Assembly: GCA_017475405.1 (NCBI GenBank)
Contig: JAFVFN010000006.1
Location: forward strand, 100,146-164,145
Length of the DNA: 64,000 nt
Direction: 5' to 3'
DNA from: Elusimicrobiaceae bacterium
GTDB taxonomy: Bacteria; Elusimicrobiota; Elusimicrobia; Elusimicrobiales; Elusimicrobiaceae
The stretch's first letter is position 1. Every line of letters begins with the position of its first letter. The notes below the pieces were generated by a model that was given only the letters and a program-made list of their open reading frames with translations, was not told the DNA's origin and did not search any database. Shown here in pieces: positions 53,158 to 64,000 of the stretch. The translations under genes were made by a program, and so were the position numbers.

Positions 53158-56100
53158 CTATTTGGTTTCTTTACGTTTTTGGTTAAACTCTTTGGTAATT
53201 TGCCGCGCGGAAATACCAGTACCCGCGGGGATCAAATGACCTACGATTACATTTTCTTTGAGGCCTTGCAATTCGTCAATCTTGCCTTCAATAGCGGCGT
53301 CCGTTAAAACCTTAGTGGTTTCTTGGAACGAAGCCGCGGAGATAAACGATTCGGAAGCGATAGAAGCCTTACTGATACCTAAAAGGATGGTTTCACCGTC
53401 CGCTAACTGTTTGCCCTGGTCTTTCATTTTGGCGTTCTCACGCAACCAGCGTCCGCGGCTGACGACTTCTCCTTTGAGGAAGTGGGTATCTCCCGCATCC
53501 AGAATTTTCACGTTCCCTAACATCTGACGGACAATAACCTCAATATGTCTATCGTTGATCGTTACGCCCTGCAAGCGGTACACTTCTTGGATGGCGTTTA
53601 ACAGGAACTCTTGTGCTTCTTTTTCACCCTTCACGCGCAGCACGTCGTGAGGATCAATGGCACCGTCGGTCAGGGCTTCCCCTACACCTACATGGTCGCC
53701 TTCATATACTACTAAGTGTTTGCCCTGCGGAATACTGTACTGCTTGACCTGATTGGTCTCTTCGTTCCGCACGACTACTTCAATCAAACCTTTGGGCGAA
53801 GTTTCCAAGCTGACAATCCCTTCAAACTCGGAAATAATAGCCGGGTTATGGGGTCTTCTGGCTTCAAATAACTCCGCAATACGGGGCAGACCGCCGGTAA
53901 TATCTTTGGTACCGCCGGCTTCGCGGCCGATCTTGGCAAGTACATCACCGGGTTCCACATCTTCACCGTCTTCTACCATCAAGATGGTATCAATCGGCAA
54001 AGGCAGGTTCATGGCTTTTTCTTTGCCTTTGCCCGCGATGCTGATGCGCGGGTTGTTTTTCCCGCCGCGACTCGCCGTAATCTTGCGTTCAATAACGCCC
54101 GTCACTTTGTTGCGTTCTTCCTGCAATGTAATACCTTCAATAACATCCGTTAATTTGACGGTACCTTTGGTTTCCGCCAATACCGGGATGGAGTGAGGGT
54201 CCCATTCTGCTAGTAAAGAACCTTTTTTCACGGTAGCTTTATCTTGGGTTAAGATATTGGCACCGTACTGAATCTTATACTCTTTTATTGTACCATTTCC
54301 AGCGGTCACAAAGATAGAGCCGTTTCTGGAAATACAGATTTGGTTATCATAACGGTTGGTAATGATTTTAATATCTTTAAACGTTACCTTACCATCAATA
54401 TCCGCTACAGCCTGGCTGCGCGACAATACACGGGAAGCCGTACCACCGATGTGGAACGTACGCAAGGTTAACTGCGTACCAGGTTCACCAATGGACTGGG
54501 CGGCAATAATACCGACCGAGTCACCGGGGTTACTATTAGAAGCGGTAGCCAAAGACAACCCGTAACACTTGGCGCATACTCCGTAAGGAGCTTCACATGT
54601 AAGTACCGAGCGAATACGGACAGATTCTACACCGTATTTCTTGACTTCTTTGGCTTGCTCCAAGGTAATCAAATCGCCTTCTTTGATGATGGTTTTTTCT
54701 TCTTCCTGGCCGTTTGCTTTTTGTACTTTGACAACCACATCTTCCAAGGAAGTGCGTCCCAAAATACGTTCGTCTAACGGTTCCACCATTTCTTCGCCGC
54801 TCATTAAGGATTTAACCACGATTCCGTTATGGGTACCGCAGTCCTGCTCCGTAATTACTACGTTGTGGGCCACGTCTACCAAACGACGAGTTAAGTAACC
54901 GGCATCAGCCGTTTTCAAAGCGGTATCGGAAAGACCTTTACGTCCACCGTGCGTGGAAATAAAGTATTCCAGTACGGACAACCCTTCGCGGAAGTTAGCG
55001 GTAATCGGGTTTTCAATAATTTCACCCTGACCACCAGTTAATTTCTTCTGCGGTTTAGCCATCAGTCCGCGCATACCAGCCAACTGGCGTACCTGTTGGC
55101 GGGAACCGCGCGCACCGGAATCTGCCATCAAATAGACAGAGTTAAAGCGCTGCCCGCTGTGTTCTTTGTTGGTCGGATCGTATTTAGATTCTTCAAACTT
55201 TTTCATTTCGGCAAAAAGTTCGTTGGCAACATCATCGGTCACACGGGTCCAAATATCAATTACTTTGTTATAACGTTCACCTTCGGTAATAATACCGGCT
55301 TCGGCTTGGGCCTGGATTTTGGCTACTTCCGCTTTGGCTTTCTTGATCATATCCTTTTTGGCAGAAGGAATAGTCATGTCGGCTACAGAAATAGACAAAC
55401 CGGATAAGGTAGCATAGTGGTACCCCATCTTCATAATATTATCCAAGAGCTGAACGGCCGCAGCGCGTCCGTATTTTTTGCTCTTGTAGCATTCGTCTAC
55501 CAAAGCACCCAACTCTTTTTTACCGATGGTTTTATTGATAAATTCCCAGCCTTTGGGCATGGCCTGGTTAAAGATAATACGTCCCACGGAAGTAAAGTCT
55601 TTCCATTCCGCCGCATTGGCTACTGCTTTACCCTTCGCATCCAATTCCGGAATGGCGTTCAAACCGCGCACTTTGATTTTGGCGTGGTAAGAAAGCTTAC
55701 CGTATTCCAAAGCCACTAATGCTTCGTCTTTGGAGCCGTAAATACCGCCTTCTCCGATATCTCCGTCTTTAATGGTGGTAATCCAGTTGACACCCAATAC
55801 CATATCATGGGACGGAGCAGCAATCGGTTTACCAGAAGCGGGAGACAAGATGTTGTTGGAAGCCAACATCAAGGTACGCGCTTCCATTTGGGATTCCAAA
55901 GACAACGGTACGTGTACAGCCATCTGGTCACCGTCGAAGTCAGCGTTGAAAGCCGCACAAGTCAACGGATGCAACTGGATAGCTTTACCTTCAATAAGTA
56001 CCGGTTCAAAAGCCTGAATACCCAAGCGGTGCAAGGTAGGAGCACGGTTTAACATCACGGGGTGTGCCTGGGTTACTCTTTCCAAAATATCCCAGATTTC

Positions 56101-57333
56101 CGGACGCACTTTTTCCAACATTTTCTTGGCGGATTTTAGTGTCGTGCCTTCTTTTTTCATCAGTTCGCCGATGATAAAAGGTTTAAAGAGTTCCAAGGCC
56201 ATCAGCTTGGGAAGTCCGCACTGATGGATTTTCAGGTTCGGACCGACGACAATAACGGAACGACCGGAATAGTCCACACGTTTACCCAAGAGGTTTTGGC
56301 GGAAACGACCGTGTTTACCCTTAATGCTGTCAGACAGGGATTTAAGCGGTCTGCCACCGGGCCCGATGAAGAACTTCCCGCGCGCACCGTTTTCAATGAG
56401 TGCGTCCACCGCTTCCTGCAGCAAACGTTTTTCGTTGTAAATCATTACTTCAGGAGCACGCAACGATTCAATGTGTTTCAAGCGGTTATTGCGGTTAATA
56501 ATTCTTCTGTATAAATCATTTAAATCAGAAGCAGCAAAACGGCCACCATCAAGCGGTACCAACGGACGCAAATCCGGCGGGATGACAGGCAGTACGCTTA
56601 AAATCATCCATTCCGGGCGGTTGCCGCTTTCTTTAAACTCTTCCATCGTTTTAATACGGCGGACGAGTTTGGTGCGCTCCATTTCGCTTTGTGTGTTTTT
56701 GAGCTGTTCGTGCAAAACAGGGATTTCTTTATCAAAATCAATGCTTTCCAGTAACGTTTTAATGGCCGGTGCACCGATATCTACTTTAAGGCGGGCACCA
56801 TGTTTTTTGCGGGCTTCACGCACTTGAGCATCCGACAACAATGTGCCTTTCTTAAAGTCCGTACGGCCGGTCACATTGTCTACGCAGTCTTCAAGTACCA
56901 CGTAAGCAGCATAGTAAACCACACGTTCCAAATCGCTAGTACGTTGATCCAATAAAATACCGATGCGAGACGGGTTCTTGCGTAAGAACCATACATGGGC
57001 TACCGGTACGGCCAGTTCAATATGACCCATCCGTTCACGACGTACTTTGGCTTCGGTTACTTCTACACCGCAGCGGTCACATTTGATGCCTTTGTATTTG
57101 GGCCAGCGATATTTACCGCAAGCACATTCATAGTCTTTGGTCGGCCCGAAAATGCGTTCGCAAAATAAACCATCTCGCTCCGGTTTCAAGGTGCGGTAGT
57201 TAATGGTTTCGGGTTTTTTTACTTCCCCGAAAGACCATGCACTGATTTGTTCCGGGCTGGCGATGCCTAAACGGATGGCATCAAAGTCAAAAAAGTTCAG
57301 TTCGTTATTTTTTTTCACTTTTTTCGTTTGCAT
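53158..57333 (-). CDS. rpoC: DNA-directed RNA polymerase subunit beta'
   Basis: 1391 residues, near the usual length. The N-terminal zinc site is [19 protein letters not shown]. The catalytic Mg motif is [16 protein letters not shown]. The second zinc site is [13 protein letters not shown] near 890. Trigger-loop region [21 protein letters not shown] is present. 14 bp after rpoB. Confidence 0.98.
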   Translation of the reverse strand: MQTKKVKKNNELNFFDFDAIRLGIASPEQISAWSFGEVKKPETINYRTLKPERDGLFCERIFGPTKDYECACGKYRWPKYKGIKCDRCGVEVTEAKVRRERMGHIELAVPVAHVWFLRKNPSRIGILLDQRTSDLERVVYYAAYVVLEDCVDNVTGRTDFKKGTLLSDAQVREARKKHGARLKVDIGAPAIKTLLESIDFDKEIPVLHEQLKNTQSEMERTKLVRRIKTMEEFKESGNRPEWMILSVLPVIPPDLRPLVPLDGGRFAASDLNDLYRRIINRNNRLKHIESLRAPEVMIYNEKRLLQEAVDALIENGARGKFFIGPGGRPLKSLSDSIKGKHGRFRQNLLGKRVDYSGRSVIVVGPNLKIHQCGLPKLMALELFKPFIIGELMKKEGTTLKSAKKMLEKVRPEIWDILERVTQAHPVMLNRAPTLHRLGIQAFEPVLIEGKAIQLHPLTCAAFNADFDGDQMAVHVPLSLESQMEARTLMLASNNILSPASGKPIAAPSHDMVLGVNWITTIKDGDIGEGGIYGSKDEALVALEYGKLSYHAKIKVRGLNAIPELDAKGKAVANAAEWKDFTSVGRIIFNQAMPKGWEFINKTIGKKELGALVDECYKSKKYGRAAAVQLLDNIMKMGYHYATLSGLSISVADMTIPSAKKDMIKKAKAEVAKIQAQAEAGIITEGERYNKVIDIWTRVTDDVANELFAEMKKFEESKYDPTNKEHSGQRFNSVYLMADSGARGSRQQVRQLAGMRGLMAKPQKKLTGGQGEIIENPITANFREGLSVLEYFISTHGGRKGLSDTALKTADAGYLTRRLVDVAHNVVITEQDCGTHNGIVVKSLMSGEEMVEPLDERILGRTSLEDVVVKVQKANGQEEEKTIIKEGDLITLEQAKEVKKYGVESVRIRSVLTCEAPYGVCAKCYGLSLATASNSNPGDSVGIIAAQSIGEPGTQLTLRTFHIGGTASRVLSRSQAVADIDGKVTFKDIKIITNRYDNQICISRNGSIFVTAGNGTIKEYKIQYGANILTQDKATVKKGSLLAEWDPHSIPVLAETKGTVKLTDVIEGITLQEERNKVTGVIERKITASRGGKNNPRISIAGKGKEKAMNLPLPIDTILMVEDGEDVEPGDVLAKIGREAGGTKDITGGLPRIAELFEARRPHNPAIISEFEGIVSLETSPKGLIEVVVRNEETNQVKQYSIPQGKHLVVYEGDHVGVGEALTDGAIDPHDVLRVKGEKEAQEFLLNAIQEVYRLQGVTINDRHIEVIVRQMLGNVKILDAGDTHFLKGEVVSRGRWLRENAKMKDQGKQLADGETILLGISKASIASESFISAASFQETTKVLTDAAIEGKIDELQGLKENVIVGHLIPAGTGISARQITKEFNQKRKETK

Positions 57334-57347
57334 GTTCTCTCTCCCGC

Positions 57348-60300
57348 CTATTTGGCTTCCTCTTCACTGGCCGCGGAAGCCTCTGCGGCAGGTTGCTGCG
57401 GCTCTTCAGTCGCAGTGACAACGGTGGATTCACCGTTATCATGTTTTTGCAGTAAATCTACGCTCAAACCCAAGGCCTGTAATTCTTTAATAAGTACTTT
57501 AAAGGATTCCGGCACACCGGGCGCGGTAGGCGCTTTGCCTTTGACAATGGATTCATACATCTTAGTACGTCCGTCAAAATCGTCAGACTTAACGGTTAAG
57601 AACTCCTGCAAGGTGTAAGTGGCCCCGTAACCTTCCATAGCCCACACTTCCATTTCCCCGAAACGCTGACCGCCGAATTGCGCTTTACCGCCTAACGGTT
57701 GGCGCGTAATCAAGCTGTAAGGTCCGGTAGAACGAGAGTGTACCTTGTCTTCTACCAAGTGGATGAGTTTCATCATGTACATGTAACCGATGGTTACTTT
57801 TTCTTCAAAAGGCTCACCCGTTCTACCGTCATAAAGCGTAATACGGCAATAATCATCAGGCAGGTACTTGGCGGCATATTCTTCGCGCGCTTTACCTTTG
57901 AGGCCTTTATCATCCAAAATTTTCTCTTTGGCTTTGCGCACTTCGTTGACCACTTCTTCTTCGCTCGGTCCATCAAATACCGGAGTGGCAGCATTGTAAT
58001 GCAAATAATGTGCTGCCCAACCGAGCATGGTTTCTAAAAGCTGTCCGACGTTCATACGAGACGGAATACCCAGCGGAGACAATACAATGTCTAACGGCGT
58101 TCCATCCGGCAGGAACGGCATATCTTCTTCCGGCAAAATGCGGGCTACGACCCCTTTATTTCCATGGCGGCCGGACATTTTGTCACCTACGTGTAATTTG
58201 CGTTTGGAAGCGATATATACTTTGACGGATTTGTTAACCGTAACAGCCAGTTCATCACCCTGTTTAGAGAACTCGCTTTCGCGGCGGTAATGTTCTTCCG
58301 CTTTCTTCTCCAAGAGCTTATAAAGAGCCGTTAAACGATCTTCTTCTTTCTTCAAAGCGGCTGCATTTTTAATCGTTTCACGTGCATTGGCAATCGCCGT
58401 TTTGCGTTGTTCCTTGAGCAGAGCAATCGTTGTATCGCGTTCTTCCAAAAGTGCCGTGGCACGTTTCTTTTCTTCTTCCTTGGTCAGCTTTTCTTTGCGT
58501 ACAAATACGCGGGTACCCAACACTTTGCCGCTGGTTCCGGGCGGTACACGTAACGAAGCATCCACCACGTCATCGGCTTTTTTACCGAAGATAACTTTTA
58601 ACAATCGCTCTTCCGGTGTTAATTGTTGCTCACCTTTGGGAGTTACTTTACCGACCAAAATATCACCGGGTTCTACTACGGTAGAGGGGAAGATAATTCC
58701 GTCGTTATCCAAGTGGGACAGGGCTTCTGTTCCGATATTGGGGATATCGCGGGTGATTTCTTCGGCACCCAGTTTGGTATTACGTGCATCTACGGTAAAT
58801 TCATGTAAGTGCACAGAGGTAAAGACGTCCTCTTTAATCAAACGGCTTGATACCAAGATAGCGTCTTCGTAGTTGTATCCTTCCCAACACATAAAACCGA
58901 CGAGCATATTGCGCCCTAAGGCCAAGAAACCGTTATCCATAGCCGGACCATCGGCAATAACTTGACGGGCTTTTACATCGTCACCGGTTTTTACAATCGG
59001 GTGTTGGTTAATACAGGTATCTTGGTTAGAACGTTTAAATTTTAACAGTTCATATATATCACAAGTACCGTCTTTGGCTTCAATTACAATCTTAGAAGCA
59101 TCGGCAAATTGTACACGACCCGGGCGTTTGGCAACTACGGAAGTACCGGAGTCACGCGCCACTTCATGTTCAATACCGGTACCCACATACGGAGCTTCCG
59201 GCATCAAGAGCGGCACACCCTGACGTTGCATGTTACAACCCATCAAAGCACGGTTGGCATCGTCATGTTCCAAGAACGGGATTAAGGCGGCTGACACGCT
59301 GATTACCTGCAGTGGAGACACGTCCATGTAGTCCACTTCTTTGGGGGCAATCATCGGGTAGTCGGCGCGTACACGGCAAGCCACAGATTCGGTATCGATT
59401 TTACCGTCCTTAGTGGTAGGCGTGTTGGCCTGAGCCACAAATTTATCGTCTTCCGCATCGGCGGTTAATTGTTCAATTTGATCGGTTACCTTACCGTTAA
59501 CAACTTTGCGGTAGGGGGTTTCAATCAAACCGTATTTATTGACCTTGGAATAACATGCCAAGGAGGTAATCAAACCGATGTTCGGACCTTCCGGGGTTTC
59601 AATCGGACAAACACGTCCGTAGTGCGTATAGTGTACGTCACGCACTTCGAAACCGGCACGCTTACGGTTCAAACCGCCGGGACCCAACGCGGACAAACGA
59701 CGTTTGTGCGTGAGTTCACCTAAAGGGTTGATTTGGTCCATGAACTGGGACAATTGAGAAGTACCGAAGAACTTGCGAATAATGGCTTGCACCGGTTGTG
59801 CATTAATTAATGCACGCGGGGTGGGAGTCGTTAAATCGCGGTTCATGCGATCACGGGCGGTCTTGGCCATTTGAGACAAACCGATACGAATTTGGTTTTC
59901 CAAAAGTTCGCCGATCCCGCGAACACGGCGGTTTCCCAAGTGGTCAATATCGTCAATCTTAAAGGCAAAATCATCCCCGTACATCTTCTGTGCATCTTCA
60001 CCGGCGTTTAACGCTAAAAGATATTTCACGGTTACTACAATATCTTCCGGAGTCAAGGTGCGATGATTATCTTTCGGGGTATTATATTTTTTGCACTTAA
60101 AACCTTTGATCAGTTCAAAAAGTTGTGCAAATTTTTTATTGATTTTATAGCGACCTACAAAACTCAAATCATAGCGGCGCAGGTTATCAAAGATCAAATT
60201 GTCTAAGAAACTTTCTGCCTGAGCTTGCACTACGAAGTCCTGACCGCGCATCTTTTTGTAGATTTCGGCTTGTGCTTCTTTGGCGGTATGTGCAGAATCT

Positions 60301-61208
60301 TTGCGTTCCAACGTAGCCAAAATGGCCGGATCTTCCTGACGGGGTTTACCGCAAATAACTTTAATGGTTTTTACTTTCTTTTCAATCAAGGTGCGGAATA
60401 GTTTATCGTCAATCGGCAAGGCCGCTTTATCGTCCAAGTTCCACAACACTTCGCCCGTAGATGGATCATAAATATCGTCGGCGGCGTAACGGCCGATGAT
60501 ACTGTCCATAGTAGAAGGTTTTACTTCCACGTCTTCGCATTTGTAGAAAGTTTGGATGATTTGTGCGTTGGTCTCCAAACCGCACGCGCGTAAGAACGTA
60601 GAGGCAGATACTTTTTTCTTGCGGTCAATACGTACCCACAAGGTGTTATTTAAATCAAATGAGAACTCAATCCACGCACCGCGGTACGGAATAATACGTG
60701 CCACATATAAGCGTTTACCAAAAGTAGACTGTTTTTTCTCTTCATCTTCTTCAAAAATGATACCCGGAGAACGGTGCATCTGGCTGACAACTACACGTTC
60801 TGCGCCGTTGAATACGAAACAACCGGCATCGGTCATAAGGGGTAAATTACAAAGAGTGACTTCCTGTTCGGAAGCGTTTTTCATATTCCCGTTTTTCTGT
60901 TTGACATACAAAAGCATGGTAGCTTTTAAAGGGGCATCAAAAGTGCTGTCGCGCACGGTGGCCTCCGCCGGAGTTGCATAACGCGGAGTACCTAAATCAT
61001 ATTTAACAAATTCTAGTCTCATGCTGCCGTCGGGCGCTTCTACAGGGAATACATCCTCAAAAGCGGCTTGCAAACCTTTCAGTTCGCGTTTGGACGGAGC
61101 CACATCTAATTGTAAGAAATCCTTAAAGGAATCCTTTTGCATGTCCAGCAAATCAGGTAACGGAAGTTTGGTAGTAATTTTGCCGAAATTAGTTTGTTTT
61201 TCAATCAT
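57348..61208 (-). CDS. rpoB: DNA-directed RNA polymerase subunit beta
   Basis: 1286 residues. The rifampicin cluster reads [13 protein letters not shown] then [17 protein letters not shown]. It keeps Asp516, His526 and Ser531 (E. coli numbering) but has Ile at 518 and Gly at 522, differences from E. coli whose effect is unknown. A Pro/Ala/Glu-rich C-terminal tail of about 25 residues ([16 protein letters not shown]) is unusual. Confidence 0.98.
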   Translation of the reverse strand: MIEKQTNFGKITTKLPLPDLLDMQKDSFKDFLQLDVAPSKRELKGLQAAFEDVFPVEAPDGSMRLEFVKYDLGTPRYATPAEATVRDSTFDAPLKATMLLYVKQKNGNMKNASEQEVTLCNLPLMTDAGCFVFNGAERVVVSQMHRSPGIIFEEDEEKKQSTFGKRLYVARIIPYRGAWIEFSFDLNNTLWVRIDRKKKVSASTFLRACGLETNAQIIQTFYKCEDVEVKPSTMDSIIGRYAADDIYDPSTGEVLWNLDDKAALPIDDKLFRTLIEKKVKTIKVICGKPRQEDPAILATLERKDSAHTAKEAQAEIYKKMRGQDFVVQAQAESFLDNLIFDNLRRYDLSFVGRYKINKKFAQLFELIKGFKCKKYNTPKDNHRTLTPEDIVVTVKYLLALNAGEDAQKMYGDDFAFKIDDIDHLGNRRVRGIGELLENQIRIGLSQMAKTARDRMNRDLTTPTPRALINAQPVQAIIRKFFGTSQLSQFMDQINPLGELTHKRRLSALGPGGLNRKRAGFEVRDVHYTHYGRVCPIETPEGPNIGLITSLACYSKVNKYGLIETPYRKVVNGKVTDQIEQLTADAEDDKFVAQANTPTTKDGKIDTESVACRVRADYPMIAPKEVDYMDVSPLQVISVSAALIPFLEHDDANRALMGCNMQRQGVPLLMPEAPYVGTGIEHEVARDSGTSVVAKRPGRVQFADASKIVIEAKDGTCDIYELLKFKRSNQDTCINQHPIVKTGDDVKARQVIADGPAMDNGFLALGRNMLVGFMCWEGYNYEDAILVSSRLIKEDVFTSVHLHEFTVDARNTKLGAEEITRDIPNIGTEALSHLDNDGIIFPSTVVEPGDILVGKVTPKGEQQLTPEERLLKVIFGKKADDVVDASLRVPPGTSGKVLGTRVFVRKEKLTKEEEKKRATALLEERDTTIALLKEQRKTAIANARETIKNAAALKKEEDRLTALYKLLEKKAEEHYRRESEFSKQGDELAVTVNKSVKVYIASKRKLHVGDKMSGRHGNKGVVARILPEEDMPFLPDGTPLDIVLSPLGIPSRMNVGQLLETMLGWAAHYLHYNAATPVFDGPSEEEVVNEVRKAKEKILDDKGLKGKAREEYAAKYLPDDYCRITLYDGRTGEPFEEKVTIGYMYMMKLIHLVEDKVHSRSTGPYSLITRQPLGGKAQFGGQRFGEMEVWAMEGYGATYTLQEFLTVKSDDFDGRTKMYESIVKGKAPTAPGVPESFKVLIKELQALGLSVDLLQKHDNGESTVVTATEEPQQPAAEASAASEEEAK

Positions 61209-61228
61209 CTCTATCTTCCTGCTGTGTC

Positions 61229-61309
61229 GGGCGGGTTGCGCAACGCACTTCGCTGACCGCCTGTACCTTTACGGTACGTAATCCCACCCCCCCAAAGGGG
61301 AGTGGGATT
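61229..61309 (-). promoter_or_regulatory. attenuator hairpins between rplL and rpoB
   Basis: In transcript order the 117-nt gap holds AATCCCAC ... GTGGGATT (complement of 61280-61309) with an inner CCCC/GGGG, then GTACC-gtaaa-GGTAC (61263-61277), then the palindrome GTTGCGCAAC. The first is a strong stem without a T-run. Partial attenuation at this point is known in E. coli. The exact sequence differs. Confidence 0.65.
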
Positions 61310-61325
61310 AAATAAGTTTGTCGTC

Positions 61326-61709
61326 TTATTTGAGTTCGACGGTGCCGCCGGCTTCAGTGATTTTCTTTTTGAGTTCTTCAGCTTCGGCTTTGGCAACGTT
61401 TTCTTTTACCGCTTTCGGGGCGCCTTCTACCAAGTCTTTGGCTTCTTTCAAGCCCAAGCCGGTAATTTCGCGCACTACTTTAATGACGCCGATTTTTTTA
61501 GCAGCGTCTACAGCGGTCAACACGACGTTGAATTCATCTTTTTCTTCAGCGGCAGCGGCAGCCGGAGCGGCAGCAGCGGCAACAGCTACGGCCGGAGCAG
61601 CAGCTTTTACGCCGAATTTTTCTTCAATCGCTTTCACGAGTTCGGAAAGTTCCAATACGGTGAGTTCAGCAATTGCATTTACTAATTCATCTTTGGTCAT
61701 TTTAGCCAT
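61326..61709 (-). CDS. rplL: 50S ribosomal protein L7/L12
   Basis: 127 residues. The N-terminal dimerisation domain ([20 protein letters not shown]), Ala-rich hinge (about 38-54) and C-terminal domain ([20 protein letters not shown]) are as usual. It forms the stalk that recruits GTPase factors. Confidence 0.98.
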   Translation of the reverse strand: MAKMTKDELVNAIAELTVLELSELVKAIEEKFGVKAAAPAVAVAAAAAPAAAAAEEKDEFNVVLTAVDAAKKIGVIKVVREITGLGLKEAKDLVEGAPKAVKENVAKAEAEELKKKITEAGGTVELK

Positions 61710-61735
61710 TTTATTGTTTCCTTTTGTTTCTATAG

Positions 61736-61850
61736 AGTAGCGGCCTTCTGCTTAACCTAGTTAAGCCCGTACCTTTATCCCGTTCGGGGCTACTACCGCT
61801 CTTGGCGGGTTTAGACTTTACCGGGTATCAGTTGGTTATACACCAACTGA
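61736..61850 (-). promoter_or_regulatory. structured rplJ-rplL intergenic region
   Basis: The 152-nt gap holds perfect hairpins TCAGTTGGT / ACCAACTGA (61828-61850) and GCTTAAC / GTTAAGC (61750-61766). An outer pairing AGAG(ta)GCGG with CCGCTCT (about 61734-61743 with 61796-61802) may enclose the second. It may set the fourfold excess of L7/L12 over L10 by separate initiation or RNA processing. That role is inference. Confidence 0.5.
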
Positions 61851-61861
61851 ACCCTGACGCG

Positions 61862-62383
61862 TTATTTCTGCTTGTCTTCCAAAGCTTTGATAACGTAGGC
61901 AAAATCCCGGATCGGAGCTTGCAACACTTGTGCAGATTGGGCAACCGCGTTGTATAACGCACCGGCCAATTTGGACAAGTTTTCTTCTTTCGTACCAATA
62001 GCAGAAAGTTGTTTTACTTGTGCCTCATCGTACCATACGCCTTCACTGTAGCAAGCACGCAGCTTCAAAGCCGCATTCTTCTTCTGAAAGTCTACCAAAG
62101 CTTTTGCTACGGCAGCGATATCACCGCCTACAGCAATCGCCGTCGGCCCTTGAAAGAGCTTTGTATCGGCCCCTTCAATTTTGGCCTGACTGATAGCATG
62201 TTCCACAATGGCGTTACGTTCTACGCGAAATTTAGCACCAGTCGGAGCTAACGTCGCGCGAAGTTCGGCCATATCCACGAATTTCAACCCCTGGTAAGAG
62301 GTAAAAAATAACGTGCCGGTGGACGTAATTTCAGAAGCTAAGTCTTGCGACTTTTGTTTCTTTTGGTCTTTTGTCAGGTTCAT
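61862..62383 (-). CDS. rplJ: 50S ribosomal protein L10
   Basis: 173 residues beginning MNLTKDQKKQKSQDLASEI; FFTSYQGLKFVDMAELRATL and VERNAIVEHAI are typical. It anchors L7/L12. The start at 62383 is chosen by family length. The reading to 62455 runs into the L10 leader stem. rplK and rplA, the usual upstream genes, are not here. Confidence 0.96.
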   Translation of the reverse strand: MNLTKDQKKQKSQDLASEITSTGTLFFTSYQGLKFVDMAELRATLAPTGAKFRVERNAIVEHAISQAKIEGADTKLFQGPTAIAVGGDIAAVAKALVDFQKKNAALKLRACYSEGVWYDEAQVKQLSAIGTKEENLSKLAGALYNAVAQSAQVLQAPIRDFAYVIKALEDKQK

Positions 62384-62403
62384 TTTATTTGCCTGTTTTT
62401 TAT

Positions 62404-62502
62404 ACGAGAACCAACTGTTTTTGTGCTCTGAAAAGACAGAGAACACGACAGCCACAAACTCCTTTCCTTTTGATTTCTCGTCGGAGGAGTTATGGTTCTC
62501 GT
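62404..62502 (-). promoter_or_regulatory. L10-type leader RNA before rplJ
   Basis: A closing stem ACGAGAACCA / TGGTTCTCGT (10 bp perfect, ends at 62404-62413 and 62493-62502) encloses ACTCCT / AGGAGT and TCTCTG / CAGAG hairpins. This is the position and multibranch shape of the ribosomal L10 leader, which binds L10(L12)4 to repress the operon. Confidence 0.65.
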
Positions 62503-62531
62503 AAAAAAATCTGATAACTTACACTGATAAT

Positions 62532-62560
62532 ATTTTATCAGTTTTTTCCGCCAATTGCAA
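62532..62560 (-). promoter_or_regulatory. promoter of the rplJ-rplL-rpoBC operon
   Basis: TTGCAA (complement of 62555-62560), 17 bp, TAAAAT (complement of 62532-62537), about 30 nt before the L10 leader stem. A second possible promoter TTGCAT-18-TACAAT lies about 45 bp further upstream. Confidence 0.7.
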
Positions 62561-62696
62561 CTCTTGTGCAACGTATTATCCGCGGAGTATATTCATATTG
62601 TAACAAATTTGCGTTACATTATGCAATTAATTTAATTTTCCAACAAGCTACTTCTCTATGCTGGGGTTCAAAAAATAAATCTCAAGATCCATATTT

Positions 62697-63212
62697 TTAA
62701 AAATTATATTGTAACCAATTTCCCTCACTTTTATCATCAGGCTCTGTTTTACCAGTTTCGCTTTTGCACACCCGGGTTTGTAACGATGATAAGGAGGCAT
62801 GGCCATCTGCAATACATAATTTTTTATTGGGATGATCAGAATGTGAAAAGAATATTTGAATTTGTATTTCAAAGGAACCCTTTTCATATTTTACAGCAAC
62901 TTTGTTGGCGGTTATTGATACAGACCCCCAGTCATAGCGGTACTGATTTGCTGTACTGATATCCTTCTTATTTCCGGGCATATCTATATCTAACTGGTCT
63001 AATTCTGTAGCATACTGACCATTCGCCAAATAATATACTTCCTGTACATTTGCAATATTATGTGCCAATTCCTTAATGGTAGCATACTGACTTTTAGCAA
63101 CCGCTAATTGATACTGCGGCAACGCCACTGCTGCCAAAATACCTATTATTAATACCACAACAAGGACCTCAATTAATGTAAAGCCTCTTTGGTTAATATC
63201 ATATTGTTCCAT
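62697..63212 (-). CDS. type IV pilin-like protein with structured leader
   Basis: A 171-residue prepilin starting MEQYDINQRGFTLIEVLVVV, with Gly before the cleavage site and Glu at +5. The helix ends in ALPQYQLAV (Leu for Lys). The signature is YYLANGQYATELDQLDIDMP. The only cysteines are the D-region pair LC ... VCKSETG. An AAGGAG ribosome site precedes the ATG at 63212. The longer reading to 63338 runs into the leader. It lies between the rRNA terminator and the rplJ promoter. Confidence 0.92.
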   Translation of the reverse strand: MEQYDINQRGFTLIEVLVVVLIIGILAAVALPQYQLAVAKSQYATIKELAHNIANVQEVYYLANGQYATELDQLDIDMPGNKKDISTANQYRYDWGSVSITANKVAVKYEKGSFEIQIQIFFSHSDHPNKKLCIADGHASLSSLQTRVCKSETGKTEPDDKSEGNWLQYNF

Positions 63213-63259
63213 AAACTTATCTCCTTTTGTTATTTCAACTAACTGTTTATGAAAACCAT

Positions 63260-63476
63260 AAAAACGGCTGCTATATTTGAGCCAGTTTGACGTAACCCAA
63301 TTATAACAGCCGTGGCTTGTTGCATAAGCAACAAACACTCAGCACAAGAATTCGGGTTTCGACGCCGCTCTCTTGTGCCTAACTCGGCTGTTTTTGGAGT
63401 CAAACTGTGCGGGATCCCCGCTACACCGTATTCTTCGTACGGTTCCAAAAACAGATTAAATTGTAAATATATTATA
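63260..63476 (-). ncRNA. pilin leader RNA element, copy F
   Basis: Extended -10 TGCTATAAT (hexamer complement of 63471-63476). Hairpins CCGTA / TACGG (63426-63442) and GCGGG / CCCGC. P1 is CAGTTTGAC (complement of 63399-63407) with GTCAAACTG (complement of 63283-63291). The 5' box AACAGCCG (63385-63392) pairs with CGGCTGTT. P3 is GCACAAGA / TCTTGTGC. P4 is TTGTTGC-ttat-GCAACAA. The terminator pairing CGGCTGTTATA (63302-63312) with TATAGCAGCCG (63265-63275) has one G-U, then five U. Confidence 0.8.
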
Positions 63477-63514
63477 GCAAAATATTCGTCTAATAAACAA
63501 TATCTTTTTCGAAA

Positions 63515-63545
63515 ACAAAAAGCCCCACCAAATACAGGTGGGGCA
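63515..63545 (-). terminator. rRNA operon terminator
   Basis: GCCCCACC / GGTGGGGC (complement of 63523-63545), followed by TTTTTGTTTT, 28 bp after 5S rRNA. Confidence 0.92.
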
Positions 63546-63573
63546 AATGTATAAAAGGGAAAAGGCCTGAATG

Positions 63574-63696
63574 AGACCGACACCGATCTACTCTCTCAGC
63601 GCCGAATTGGGCGCCAATACCATCGACCCTGACAAGCTTAACTGCCGTGTTCGGAATGGGAACGGGTGTGACCTTGTCGGAATTAATATCAGTCTC
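63574..63696 (-). rRNA. rrf: 5S ribosomal RNA
   Basis: The core CACACCCGTTCCCATTCCGAACACGG (quoted in part as CCGTTCCCATTCCGAACA) and GTTAAGC are diagnostic. Helix I is GAGACTGATAT / GTGTCGGTCTC and defines the ends to within a few bases. Confidence 0.93.
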
Positions 63697-63878
63697 ATTC
63701 AAGCCTCTTGTTTTAAAAGAACAAATCAGGAAAGGACTTGTTACATCTCAACTCATCCTTTCGCGTCGGAACCCTGCTCGCCACTTACTAGGTGGGTCAT
63801 CGCATCACTTCCAACGTCAGATAACTTAGAAAAGCGCAAGTGTTACACTTACTTGTATTCATCTATAGGATTAAAGAA

Positions 63879-64000
63879 TACGGCCAAGCCTCACGACCTA
63901 TTAGTACAGATTAGCTGAACACATTACTGTGCTTACACACTCTGCCTATCAACCCGGTAGTCTTCCGGGGGTCTTCTGGGTAGTTAATCTACCAGGGAAA
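63879..64000 (-). rRNA. rrl: 23S ribosomal RNA, 3' end (partial)
   Basis: The minus strand carries the typical 23S tail: ACTACCGGGTTGATAGGC, GCACAGTAATGTGTTCAGC and CTGTACTAATAGGTCGTGAGGC, quoted in part. The gene continues beyond the window. The 180-bp spacer to 5S holds no tRNA. Confidence 0.92.

Noticed and set aside
63697..63878. tRNA in the 23S-5S spacer
   Set aside because: No cloverleaf could be found. Short complementary stretches are too weak.
1..64000. CRISPR arrays, insertion sequences, prophage genes or integrases
   Set aside because: No regularly spaced repeats, transposase, integrase or phage structural motifs were seen.

Overview
This window looks like the chromosome of a strictly fermentative, host- or gut-associated member of the Elusimicrobiota, close to Elusimicrobium. 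That assignment is an inference (about 0.65). It rests on many paralogous type IV pilin-like genes scattered as single genes, a split glycine dehydrogenase, a VOR-type 2-oxoacid:ferredoxin oxidoreductase, MreBCD/RodA rod-shape genes, and zinc-ribbon forms of S4, S14, L24 and L36. No transposase, phage gene or CRISPR array was seen.

Layout. 1-5.6 kb: a pilin pair, an MFS transporter, another pilin, a free-methionine-sulfoxide reductase divergent from a four-gene 2-oxoacid:ferredoxin oxidoreductase operon, and tRNA-Phe(GAA). 5.6-19.5 kb: three pilins with long structured leaders; a minus-strand operon lplA - M50 protease - AsmA - pyrE - rlmI; the glycine cleavage operon gcvT-H-PA-PB; a YgjP-type metallopeptidase; and an exported trypsin-fold protein without its catalytic residues. 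19.5-30.3 kb: a split chromate-type transporter and a cell-wall cluster (mreB, mreC, mreD, PBP2, rodA, a DUF2344 gene, RNase G, an amidase). 30.3-46 kb: the S10-spc-alpha ribosomal protein superoperon from rpsJ to rplQ, running directly into mreB. 46.2-50 kb: an ankyrin membrane protein, an adenine phosphoribosyltransferase-like gene, an exported hypothetical protein and two more leader-controlled pilins. 50-62.5 kb: rplJ-rplL-rpoB-rpoC-rpsL-rpsG-fusA. 62.7-64 kb: a further leader-controlled pilin, then 5S rRNA and the 3' end of 23S rRNA, all on the minus strand.

The most interesting feature is a family of six long 5' leaders (about 220 nt), each between an extended -10 type promoter and a single pilin gene. 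They share one architecture but little sequence: two leader hairpins, a 9-10 bp stem P1 whose sequence differs in every copy yet always pairs, an inner AGCCG/CGGCT stem (P2) enclosing two hairpins, and a second (C)AGCCG box followed by a U-rich tract. The middle CGGCT can pair with the upstream box (P2, compatible with P1) or with the downstream box (a 9-11 bp terminator-like hairpin). This is the logic of a transcription attenuator or riboswitch, repeated at six pilin loci, and I do not recognise it as a described RNA class.

The remaining genes are mostly housekeeping. Lipoate ligase plausibly supplies the lipoyl group of GcvH. The ferredoxin oxidoreductase would feed branched-chain amino-acid fermentation. 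The ribosomal and RNA polymerase operons carry hairpins at the usual control points (L10 leader, rplL-rpoB).
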